From NCBI GenBank assembly GCA_031761405.1, contig JASEVX010000037.1, positions 1,178,001-1,242,000 of the forward strand: 64,000 nt of DNA, in the 5' to 3' direction. The position numbers were made by a program, and so were the translations under genes. The DNA is from Serripes groenlandicus. Taxonomy: Eukaryota > Mollusca > Bivalvia > Cardiida > Cardiidae. Positions 11,970 to 24,300 of the stretch are shown piece after piece. The notes under the pieces are model-generated. The model made no database searches, had not been told where the DNA came from, and saw only the letters and a list, made by a program, of their open reading frames with translations. Positions within the stretch are counted from its first letter, which is position 1; every line of letters begins with the position of its first letter.

Positions 11970-13067
11970 ACAAGAGGGCCATGATGGCCCTGGAATCGCT
12001 CACCTGATTTTTATTCCACTTTAGCTATATAAGCCCCGCCCCCTGTCAGCCACAGTTTCCGACCAATCAACTTGGTTTGAAAGAATCTGATAGAGGGTCA
12101 CCCTAGGAACATTTCTACAAAATTATTTGAAAATCGGCCAGACACTTTTGGAGGAGAAGATTTTTAAATTTTTCACTATAGCCATATAAGGCAAAATAGC
12201 CCCGCCCTCCCTGGCGGCCATGTTTTTCGACCAATCAACATGGCTTGAAGGAATCTGAAAGTGGGTCATCCAAGGATCATTTCTACAAAATTATTTGAAA
12301 ATCGGCCTGACACTTTCGGAGAAGAAGATTGTTTAAGTTTTCATTATAGCCATATTAGGCAAAATAGTCCCCCCCCCCCTGGCGGCCATATTTTTTACCA
12401 ATCAACATGGCTTGAAGGAATCTGATAGAGGATCACCCAAGGAACATTTCTAAAAAATTATTTGAAAATCGGCCTGACACTTATGGAGGAGAAGATTTTT
12501 TAAGTTTGCACTATAGCTATATAAGTCAAATAGCCCAGCCCCCCCCCCCACCCCCCGCCACCTGGCTGCCATGTTTTTCGACTAATCAACATGGCTTCAA
12601 GAAATCTGATAGAGGGTCATCCAAGGAACATTTCTACAAAATTATTTGAAAATCGGCCTGACACTTTTGGAGAAGAAGATTTTTTAAGCTTTCACTATAG
12701 CCATATAAGGCAAAAAACCCAGCCCCCCCTGGCGGCCATGTTTTTCGACCAATCAACATGGCTTCAAGGAATCTGATAGAGGGTCACCCAAGGAACATGT
12801 CTACAAAATAATTTCAAAATCTGCCAACCAGTTTAGGAGAAGAAGAATTTTGAAGTTTTTTTCGTTTCGTTGCCATGGAAAACAGAATTCTGCATGGATC
12901 CCAAAAATTTGAAGGAATTCTGGTCAGGTCATTGAGAGGATGCTTTCTGTGAAGTTTCATCCCAATTGACCTACTGGTTACTGAGGAGAAGACGCACGAC
13001 GGACGATGGACGCCGGACAAAAGGCGATCACAAAAACTCACCTTGAGCAAAGCTCAGGTGAGCTAAA
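11970..13067 (+). mobile_element. Tandem-cored element, complete
   Basis: Head CAAGAGGGCCATGATGGCCC then CGCTCACCTGA; about five ~190-bp units (ACCAATCAACATGGCTTGAA, GGCGGCCATG); GACGCACGACGGACG tract; tail CTCACCTTGAGC..GCTCAGGTGAGCTAA. The subterminal CTCACCTGA and TCAGGTGAG are inverted copies. Confidence 0.85.
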
Positions 13068-13128
13068 AAGAAACACAAAATGTGTTAAAAGAAAAGAAAA
13101 TACATGCATTTCATTCATAACATAAAGG

Positions 13129-14058
13129 TTACAACATAAGTGTATGATTATTCTTTCCAACAGGGTCCCACCATGTTAAGTATGAACTTTTAAATTTCAG
13201 TAATGTTTCAGATTGTCTGAGAATGACTGATATGCAATGGAATAACGCTCCAAAGTTTTGGTACACAGTAGGCTGATGATTTCTTAGAAACTCGATAAGT
13301 GGTTTTTGGTGCAAAGTGTTAGAGAAGTGATTGATCTTAGATTTGTATTGGGCTATTGGCGGATTTTGTTAAAATGCTGGACATGTAATCTGGAAATAGA
13401 TTATTCATAGATTTATAAATAAAGATAGCCTTTTTGTATAAAATTCGGTTTTCAAATTTCAACCAGTTAGTTCTTGAAAAATTGGTAAACTAGATGGATC
13501 AATGTTTTTTCTTAAATAATTTTAGCTGCTCGTTTCGAAAATTATATATACTTTCTAAGAGCTTGCCATAACAGTTGCCCCAAATAGTACAACAGTAATC
13601 AAGATGAGGAAGGATGTATGTATTGCAAAATATCTTTTTTTCTTGTGAGTATATCAAGAAATTGACTAATCCTAAGTAGGAGGTACAATAAAGAGTTACA
13701 TTTTTAAGCACTTGCTCAACTTGTGTTTTCCAGTTCAGTTTGTGGTCAACTCGAATACCTAGTAATGTTTCAACTTCAGAAAATTCAATGACTTCTGTGC
13801 AAAAGATAAGATTATTAGTTTAGTATTGCTTGAACTGATTACACAATGAGTATTATTTGTTGAGGAAATTATCATAGCCTTTGTTTTTTGTGGATTAAGT
13901 ATCATTGAAATTCTCTGACACCATTTATCTATTTATGTAGGTTGTTTTGAAGTTTCAGAATAATTTGTTGGATTGTTGATCCCATTACACTAAATATCAT
14001 GTCATTTGCAAACAGGTCAGTGGAAGAAATATAAAGGTGCATTGATAAATCGTTGATG
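13129..14058 (-). pseudogene. LINE reverse-transcriptase remnant
   Basis: Reading down from 14058 the decayed frames give LYYINDLSMHLYISSTDLFA followed by NDM (a damaged FADD catalytic box), then a WC/LNPxKTKAM-like block, VIEFSEVETLLGIRVDHKLN, YILPHLDYCCTIWGN, and at 13129-13314 the C-terminal segment SETLLKFKSSYL. The order matches palm, thumb and C-terminus of a non-LTR retrotransposon ORF2. Several frameshifts and stops show it is long dead. It ends close to a tandem-cored element at 13067. Confidence 0.75.
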
Positions 14059-14639
14059 TAATATAACAAGAGAACCGCAGAGCCGTCCAAGTTTTTCTTT
14101 AAGTCGAAAAAGGGGCATTTCTGAAAAATTATTCAAGCCAGAGTTATGTAACTTGGTATAGAGACGCATATTCTTCCTGGGAACATGTGTACAAAGTTTC
14201 ACTTGAAAAAGTTAAATTTTTTGAGTAACGAGGAAATGTTAAAGATTTGTGACGACGCACACAATGAAGCCAATGGTATTTCAATAACCCGAGTTTTTTT
14301 TCGTTGAAAAACAGTCGAGCTTAAAGGGGCTAAGACCTTAACTGACCCCCATGGTGACACTTGATGTGATTCCAAGAAATGGGCAGAGTTTGCCTGCAAT
14401 AGAAACTTTCAGCGATAATGGCAATATTGAAGTTTTTGCAAACAATACAAATTCTGGTGGGTCAGCTCGTAACAAGCTGTTTCACCCGAAATTATAATTG
14501 TTTGTTTTTTAGTTATCAAAACATTCCAAAACTTGTATAACATGAAAACTTGATTCACCCTTTTTAGAACCTGGAAGAATCTATCTTAAGGAGTTCAGCG
14601 CTGAAAGAGATAACATAATAGGTAAATATTTAGTTCTGT
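14059..14639. other. 3' flank of the HEPN-protease gene
   Basis: Presumed 3' UTR and flank. A head-like ACAAGAGAACCGCAGAGCCG starts at 14069. No poly(A) hexamer or other gene recognised. Confidence 0.4.
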
Positions 14640-15316
14640 CTATCCAAAAATGTTATTTGTCAATGCTTCATCATATGCTAATAGTACTGAATACAAACTG
14701 CTTGTTCTAGTACACATTTCAAATCTAAACACATCTCTATATTTATATTGCATATGCTTTGGTAACTCAAAGAAGAAGGTTGGGAAACCTTTAAAGTAAA
14801 TCCCGACAACTTTTGTGGATGCTGGAACCTCGTGATCTATGGCAGGGCTACCCGATCCACCGTGCTCGAAAACACAATCAAGCAGAAAACGTGATGGATC
14901 ATCGTAGCCATCAAAGGAAGTATTTACAATATCAGGATTGATTAAATTCTGTCTAATTGTCCCAATCTCTGACCAGACTTGATTAATGGCCCCGACAACT
15001 CTATCAGAGTTAGCTGCAAGAACAGGGCAGTTTAGATCAAGACTTTTCGAATTTGTCCCAGGGTGACCATAGCCAATGATAGACACCTTTGATTTCGGTC
15101 CCTCTATTTTACTTAGAGGGAGTCGAGGAGGCAGAAAACTGTTTGGGTTTACAATTTCTAAGATGGCAACATCTAATTCAATATCTGTAAAACATGGTGG
15201 GTTTAGTCTGTATACAACTTGTGATGGGAGATCCAGACATTCGTTAAAATTGACAAAGACAAATGGAATAGGATTTCCTGGGTCATCAGTTTGTCTATCC
15301 TTAGTGTACATATCAT
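14640..15316 (-). CDS. Exon 5: protease C-terminal half with Asp and Ser of the triad, stop codon
   Basis: Acceptor CTTTTAATTTTTCAG; 224 sense codons and TAG at 14640. Catalytic Asp is D402 in IELDVAILEI; a YGHPG turn follows at 436-440; the nucleophile is S508 in HGGSGSPAI, with G506/G507 shaping the oxyanion hole; VVGIYFKG at 523-530 is the strand after the serine. The GSGSP form rather than GDSGGP, the lack of a signal peptide and the few cysteines point to the intracellular FAM111/HtrA-like group rather than digestive trypsins. I did not find a canonical AATAAA in the few hundred bases below 14640. Confidence 0.85.
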
Positions 15317-18300
15317 CTGAAAAATTAAAAGGAAACATGAACACTGATCAACGTGTGAATTTGCATTTTCCCTTTCCATCAATATTTTAAAAATTCAATT
15401 GCTGCAGATGGGTCAGAAAGCAGCTGAATGAGGGAAAAGGTTAAAAAGTTTTGCAGATGTATATATCTTTTTCTCATATATATATGTCTTCATCATACAA
15501 GAGGGCCATGATGGCCCACCTGAATTATGCAATGTGATGTGTCATGCTTACCACAAATACTATTTTTTTATTACCAACCAATATGCCTTGAAGTTATCTT
15601 GTACAGGGTCACCAAAGGAACCTTTCGACAAATTATTTGTAAATTGGCCAGTTTCTTTTGGAGAAGAAGATTTTTAACGTTTTCAATATAACCATATAAG
15701 GCAAAATTTCCCCCATCCCTGGCGACCATATTTTTCAACCAATCAACACAGCTTGAAGTAAAAAGGGTCACCGAGGAACTGTTTTTCAACCAAACAACAA
15801 TTTTAAGTTTTTATCTTTTGGTTGCCATGGAAACCAGAATTCTGCATGGATCAAAGAAATTTGGAGGAATTATTGTAGGGATGTCAACGGTGACCGATAT
15901 ATATAATCGGTTAATCGTATAATCTTCTAACCGGTTAATCGGTTAACCGAATAAATTCATAGACAATCAATATTCCCTTGCTTCCGGGTTTTGTTATTTC
16001 CCTTTTTATTATTGTTGTTGTTTTTTTAACTCACATTTCCCAGTCATATACGAAGTGACCCGTTGTTTGATTTATAATATGTAGAATGAATGTGGAGCAT
16101 ATCTGCATATCTTTAAATACCAACTCGGGGGGAAAAAGTGTTAAAAACTTCAAACCACTCTTTAAATCTTACAATTGTGTTGGTAAATAATTTACAAATA
16201 CAACAATTCAAGCAACATATCTGCCTTGTATAAGACATTAAAGTTCTTTCAAAAGAAACAAACTGTCCTTTAATTAATCGTTAGGTCAGCCACACTTATT
16301 CGATTCACACTACACAAACAAACGGTCATCAGTAAAATAGAGTGCGGCCGTTTAAACAGTTACATATATATGTAAATACTCCCAATGGAGGTGTGATAAA
16401 TTAATCTCTAGTCAGTTACGTGTGACAAATTGATAAGAACAAAATGTGAAACACAACTGTGTATATATTTTATCTATTTTTCCGAGTACTCTGTTAGCGG
16501 TACTTGAATTATTAACTGATTAATCAAATAACATATGGTTAACGGATTAACTGTTGACATCCCTAAATTATTGTAGAGAACATTGAGAGGATGCTTTTTG
16601 TGAAGTTTCATCCCGATTGACCCATTGGTTACAGAAGAGAAGATGTTGAGGTATGACGCCATACAAAGGGCGATCACTATAACTCACCTTCAGCAATTCG
16701 TGCTCAGGTGAGCTAAAACAAGAGGGCAAATATGACCATAAATTGATCACCTGAGTGACAGTATAGTAGCAAATGCTACTGCTCATAAGGGTAAATATTT
16801 TATCAAGAGTGGGAATGACTGCAATTGAAACAGCTTATAACTAGAACTATCACTGAAGATGATAAATAGCACCTTGACCTACACCATAACTTAATAAGTA
16901 AAAGGGCCATAATTCTGTAAAATAACATGCAATTGTAACCCGTTTAGGATATGCACATCTCCTCTTGGTATAGAAGCTTCATGTAATTTTTTTATTGAAT
17001 TCCACCTGGTGGTTTGTAAGAAATAGGCCTAATATATGGCTTCCGAATGACAGACAGACTGCCCGACACAGTGACTCCTTCTTTTTCAAAGGAGGGTATA
17101 ATTAAAGAACATTTGAAATTAGGCATTAAATCTTTAGCAATTTGAAATAGGATCACTACATGATCATTCCTTTGAAGTTTAGTTGATATCATTCCATTGG
17201 TTTAGAAGGAGATGTTAATTGATGCTGAAATTCCCCCCCCCCCCCCCCAACCCCTTTTGATGCCGCCTGGCAGCTATCTTCTAAAACCAATCAATATGGC
17301 TTGAACAAATTATGTACAGTGCCAATAAAGCAACATTTCTGCTTAATAATCTTGAAATTGGACGAGAACTGATATCTTTGACTAATTTTGAAAGAGGACC
17401 CTTTAAGTAACATTTCTATTAAGTTTGGCTGAAATTTGTCAAGTTGCTAAAGAGGAGATATCATTTGAAGCTAAAAGTTAATTATACCCTTTGTCTGATG
17501 CCTTGCTGCCATGTTTTTTTAACAAATCAATATGGCTTGAACAAAATTTTGTAGAGAGTCACCCAAGGAACGTTTCAATCAAATTATATTGGAATCTGAC
17601 AAGCAAATTCAGAGGAGAAGCATTTTAAAGATTGGCCATTTTCCCCCCTTCTGATGCCACAGTAATCAAAGTTCTTCATAGAATTTAAATATTTCATCAA
17701 TTTTGAAAGAGGACCTCGAAAGGATCATTCCAGTGATGTTTGGTTGAAATTGGTCTCGAGGAAATGTTGTTCAAAGCTACAAGTTAACGACACCGGAAGA
17801 CTGACGACGGACAGAGAGTGATAAAAATAGATCCCCTTGAGCCTTTGGCTCAGGTGATCTAAAAACACACAACAACATTTTGTGAATCTTTGTGGTAACA
17901 TATGTACAAGAATCACATGATAAAAGAAGTCAAGTGAGCTTTGACTGCTATAGAATTTCAAATCGCAAAATTGGGAATTCATAAAGCTGAAATCAATAGT
18001 AGTAGCCTGTATTTATAAACAGTCTGCATAACATTTTTACAATTCGCATTATTTGTCGAAACATATTCTCGCTTACAGGAATTAACTTAAATCTCATTCT
18101 GAGCAAAATCAACAGAGCCATGCAGAGGCCCATAGGGAACACCAATTATGTTGCCCCTTTAAATAAAGTCTTTACTATTATTATAAAACCGTTTTAAACA
18201 TATAACAAATCTGCAGCAAAACAATTTGAGACCACACTGTGGAAATTTGTTATAAATAATGATTAATTATCGAATAGAGGTGGAAACATTGTGGCAAAAG

Positions 18301-21300
18301 GAACAACTGCTCTTTATGAGCTCTTTTACTTATGAGTCCTCAATAAATATTGTTAGTACAGGTCCTATGACTCGCAGGAAAAAAGCCCGCTGCAAGGGTC
18401 AATCTAAATGGCTCCCTTCACCAAATGGGTCACACAAGACACTTACCTGAAACTTCCTTAATCACCTGAAAGACTGTAATTAGAAATCCGTCACCGACAC
18501 GGAAGGCTGTGCCTCTTCCAAATGGGGTAACTAAGCAGCCAACACTTTTCATGCAATTGCCGAGGATGTGGACTGTTGTCTTTTTAGATTGATTTGTTTG
18601 ATTTGTTGGAATGGACCCATCACCTTGGAATCCGACACCTTCACCTGTCAAATGAGATTGGATAATACGAAAAAATAAACATAAATGGGTTTTTTCGTTC
18701 ATAGGTAACAGATGTGATATTTTTTATTTTTCTCAATAGCCCATGAAGCTATCTGAAATGAAACTGGCCAAATCCATGGGGGCTGCCATTTTGGGTATGT
18801 ATAAAGTTTGACGAAAAACACGGATTGAAAATTATTGTCGTCATTTTAATCATTTTTTTTTAAATTGATATTTAAGATCATTAAAGTGCTGTGTTATGTG
18901 GGAATTAACATTTGTACGAAAAGTTAAAAATAAATTGAACTGTAAGAAATATGTTTTACCGTTCGTCAAAAATCGACCGCATTAGTCTTCTTACGCCCGA
19001 ACCTAAATTTTGACTGTATCGTAGCCAAAGAAGGACGTGACGTCATTTCCGTAACATTTCATTTAGGTGAAACGTCAATGGAGCGATGTCGTTTCCCGCA
19101 AAAAAGTGGTATCAACATGAAAGACCCCAAATTCCTATACATGAGCTATTGACTCACTCAATCAAAGTATAATTATTTATCAAACATTGTGGCAAAAGGA
19201 TAACTTTCTCATAAGGAGCAATTGTTCTTTTGGCGACAATCTTTTCCTAAATCGTCTGTTGCAAAGGCCTCAGAAACCGTCTCTAATAGGGAAAGGGTTT
19301 AGCAGAAATGTGACCCCTTACATAATTTGTTCCAGTCATATTGACTGGTTGAAAACGGCAGTCGCCAGATGGCATCAGAAAATGGCTGATCTATTTGCTT
19401 CTTTACCATAATGCAGGTGATCAATTAAGGATCATCTTGGCCCTCATGTTTTAACCTCGTTCATTATAAATGTATTCATTGATTTTCTGAAAGTCCTTAC
19501 TTTATTATTTTCAGTTCGTAATAATAGACGACAGCAATACGAATTCAAAATATTTTTATGATAATGTCTAGTCAATTACTGATAAATCCTTTTTTATGGC
19601 CAAAGTATGCTTTTTAATTTTTGTTTATAATTATCTTGCGTTTTTTCGTAAATAGTTAGTACCTCTAGATATATTAATTTAAAATGTATTAAAGAGACTG
19701 TACCAGGATTCATAATTTTGCTGAAAGTACTTAGAATAGTAAAAGTGACTGCACTTCAAACAAGAGCTGTCGGAGGACAGCGCGCTCGACTATTCCACCG
19801 CTTATTTAAGTTACTGAGATAATGGACTCTAATGTAGTTGCATGCAAAACATTAACCACAATTTCTTAGTGGGTGATAATTTGCATTATATGCAGGATAG
19901 TGTTATTTAACATGATTATTTTGTGTGGTTACATAGGGTTGTATAACCTTTCAATGGAATGCATCAAGTAGTTACTAAGATATGGACTCTTAATGTTGTT
20001 GCACGCACACCTTTATCCATAATTTCTAAGTAAAAAAAGGGCAACAATTTGCACCATATACAGGATAGAGTTATCTTAATTGGTTGTGTTTATAGTTGTG
20101 CAATTGGGAAAGGTTGTATAAAGTTTCAATACAATTTTTCAACTCGTTACTGAGATTACACTCTAAATGTAGTTGCAAAACTTTAACCAGAATTTCTAAG
20201 TCCAAAAAGGTCCATAACTTGCATAAAATGCTATATAGAGTAATCATACTTGATTGTTTACATAGATGTGATGGTTGGTAAGGGCTGTATAAAGTTTCAA
20301 TGCAATGCATCAAGTAGTTACTAAGAGATGGTCTCTTTATGTAGTTGCATGCAAAACTTTAACCAGAATTTATAAGTCCAAAAAGGCCAAAACTTGCATA
20401 AAATGCAGGATAGAGTTATCACACAGGTGTGATAGTTGGGTAGGGTTGTAGTAATTTTCAATGCAATGCATCAAGTAAATACTGAGATATGGACTCTTAA
20501 TTTAGTTGCACGCAAAACTTTAACCAGAATTTCTAAGTAAAAAAATACCATAACTTGCATAAAATGCAGGATAGAGTTATCTAACATGATAATCTACATA
20601 GGTGTGATAGTTTTGTAGGGTTGTATAAAGGTTCAATGCAATGCATCAAGTCTATACTGAGACGTGGACTCTTAATTTAGTTGCACGCAAAACTTTAACC
20701 AGAATTTCTAAGTAAAAAAAAGGTGCCATAACTTGCCTTAGGTCAAAGGGAAGTAAATCGGATCGGCTTACCGGGCAGACAATTTTGTCCAGGGAATTTC
20801 AGATGAATATATAAGACTGAGGTTAGCTCCCATTGGACAATAATGTTTTTGTTGAAAGTTGAAAGTGATTTTCATAAAGTTGAATAACCTCTGACTGATT
20901 TATAACCAAAATAGTGTTTGCTTTTAGCTATGTTGACACTCTAATAGCCATTTTCAGAACATGCTGTATTTTCTGAAATTGAAAGTAAAATTCAGTGCGG
21001 GATAAGGGTGACCTTTGATTTGACCTCCTAGCTCTGTCAAAAAACGGTGAACATGTGGGTTTGTTTTGCTTTTTTGGTAGTTCTAAGAATGAACTTTAGT
21101 TTGATATAGGAATATGTGTTAATTCATTTGCTAGTAACGAACCATAACCCATAACGCTATAATGGTCGCCTATGGATAATGATTTACTTCCCTTTGACCT
21201 AAAATGCAGGATAGAGTTATCTTGTTAATCTACATAGGTGTAATAGTTGGGTAGGGTTGTATAAAGGTTCAATGCAATGCATCAAGTATATACTGAGATA

Positions 21301-24300
21301 TGGACTCTTAATTTAGTTGCACACAAAACTTTAATCAGAATTTCTAAGTAAAAAAAGGGCCATAACTTGCATAAAATGCAGGATAGAGTTATCTTAGATG
21401 ATAATCTACACCGGTGTGATAGTTGGGTAGGGTTGTAGAAAGTGTTTCAATGCAATGCATCAAGTAAATACTGAGATATGGACTCTTAATTTAGTTGCAC
21501 GCAAAGCTTTAACCAGAATTTCTAAGTAAAAAAAAGGGCCATAACTTGCATAAAATGCAGGATAGAGTTATCTTACTTGATAGTATACATAGGTGTGATA
21601 GTTTGGTAGGGTTGTAGAAAGTTTCAATGCAATACATGTAGTATTTAAGAACTTGCATGCAAAACCTTAACCAAAGTGTGACGTGGACGCCGACGCCAGG
21701 GTGAGTAGTATAGCTCTCATGTTCTTCGAATAGTCGAGCTAAAAATGATTCTTTAACATTGAAATATATCTATATATAGTGTAATTATATGTCGTAACCC
21801 TTTCGCTTTTGAAGGCACATTTTGACACATCTGCAGCAGACAACTTTTGAGAACATTGATGCAAATCAAGGAGATATTGCCAATCATGAGCAGTTTTTGC
21901 TTTTGCCAGAATGTTTTCAACTCCATTCAATAATGATAGTTTCCTTTATAGAGATTTCCCATATGTTTGCCTTAGATATGTTAAATTTCCCAAGTTGTAT
22001 GCTGCATTATGATTGTATGAGAGAAAGGGTTCATCAGATAGGTTCATTTCTGCACTTTAACAGCTACTTGTCTTTAGCGCCGCCGAGGGGAGAGACAAAA
22101 TCTTCTGCTGAACACAGGTGCTGGCACTTTTTGACACCTGCGCAGCAGACGACTTTTAAAAACCTTGTGGCAAAAGAAGGAATTGCTCATGATGAGCAGT
22201 TTCTCTTTTTGCCACAATGTTTTCAACTCAATTTACATATTAACCTTTCATTAATAGAATTTTTTTCTATTTTTACCTTAATGTCATTAAGGTATTCTGC
22301 TACAGATTGGCTGTATGGGGGAATGGGTTATAATTTAAGTCAAACAAAGAAGATAATGTTGTTTTGGTTAATCAAGTGGCTGTTTAACAGAGGTGACCTC
22401 TGAACACAAGCTTGACTGTATTTCCTAAGAACTTTTAATAAAAATTCTACTTAACCCTTCCCCACCCGCAGATGCCTTTTCATCTTGAGCATTTTTTTTT
22501 TCTCTTTTCCATATTTGTTCTTTCATTTATTGAGATTTTCCACAGTGTTGTCTCAAATTGCTTTCTAAGTATTGTTTTGCCAAGATGTTTAAAAGGTTTT
22601 CCACTAAAGATTTGTCGTATGCGGGGGAAGAGTTAAGCTAATCCAAACCAGTTTTGTCTTGCTTAGTATTGAGCTTAGGTCAAAGATGGAAAACTTAAAA
22701 TTGTTCGGACCCTTTCCCTCATACAACAAATATGTAGCAGACGACGTTGAACATATTTTGTCAATAAATAGAAAATATCTATAATTGAATGGATAACCTA
22801 TGACTAAAAGTGGAAAACATTGTGGCAAAAGGAGAAATTGCTCGTTTTGAGCAATTTCTTCTTTTGTCACTATGTTTTCAAAAAGCCATCTGCTGCAGAG
22901 GCTTCAGAAAGCGTCTATATGAGAAAAAGGGTTAAGTCTTTCCCTTATGCATTTTGAAACCTCAGCAGCAGAGGATTGTGAAACATAATGATCAATTTCT
23001 CTTTTTGCAACAATGTTAACAACTCTATTAAATAATAGAACTATTATTTACAAGATTGAGAATTTCCATATTTCAGCCTAGGTGTTTTCAAAGTCTTTTG
23101 CAGATTTGTTGTATTTGGGAAAGAGTTATCATAAAGTATAATTTTTGCATCAAATATATCAAAAATTATAAAACTCCGTTTCTTCTTTCAGTTGTATTAA
23201 CGTTTTCTGTTTAATAATCCAACAAATCCATAGCGGACAACTTTAAAAACAAATAGGTAAAATCAAAAAATCTCTAAAAGGAAGTTGAAAACTTTGTGTC
23301 TCAAAAGACAAATACTGCAATTGAGTCAACATGTATCTGCATGTGGGGAAGATAGAAAAGATTTTTTGTTGTAAAATCCCCCATACCCAAACATGTTGAG
23401 TAAGTAAATGTTTTCATTATAACAAATTGTCAAATTAGTTAACCCTTTCCCACATACAACAAATCTGCAGCAGACGTCTTTGAAAACATAGTGACAAAAA
23501 AATGACAAATCTCCATAAAAAAAGCTTAATTCTTAAATAAAGTTGAAAACTTTGTGGCCAAAGAAGAAATTGCTCATCATGAGCATTTTCACCTTTGGCC
23601 ACAATATTTTTCAAAAAGCGTCTGCTGCTATTGCGTCAAATGTGTCTGCAGGTGGGAAAGGGTTTATCCTTTCCCACATATGACAAATCTGCAGCAGATG
23701 ACATTGATAGCAAATGTGCAGAAATATTGACAATTTCTATAAATGAAAGTATGAGCATATAATAGTGTTTAAAATATTTGTGGCAAAGGAGAAATTTCTC
23801 ATAAAAAGCAATAACTCCTTTTGTTGTAATGTTTTCAAAAGTCGTCTGCTGCAGAAAGGGAAAATGAACATTGTTTTGCCAATGTCTCTATCATAAACAT
23901 GTAATTTTAAATCCTACAACAATATGTCCGGAATTACTTTTAAATTATACAAAATTGTTTCCATGAAACAGTTTTTACAGTGTACGTTCTAGGTGAACTG
24001 GCCGCCGTGATATGACTGAGAAATTGTTAAAAACGGCGTTAAACCCCAATCAATCAATCAATCAATCCTAATTTATAGAGCTATTCCTTGTTTTTGCTTA
24101 GATGTTTTCAAAGTCGTCTGCTGCAGATTTGCTATATGTGGCTTTTGATGACGAATGTTACTATATATAAGACCACAAATCCATTGAAACTGCTCATATG
24201 TGTTTTGATGTACATGTTTTCTTTTCATTAAATCTAAACCATGCATCATTTACCCCACCATGTATGTAGGTCAAGGTCAAAATAAAGAAAGGTCAGAAAC

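Noticed and set aside
15076..15390. 104-codon plus frame over exon 5
   Set aside because: Antisense shadow of the protease exon.
21822..22403. 193-codon plus-strand open frame
   Set aside because: It reads straight through two P repeats; its peptides recur wherever that repeat occurs, and no domain is visible.
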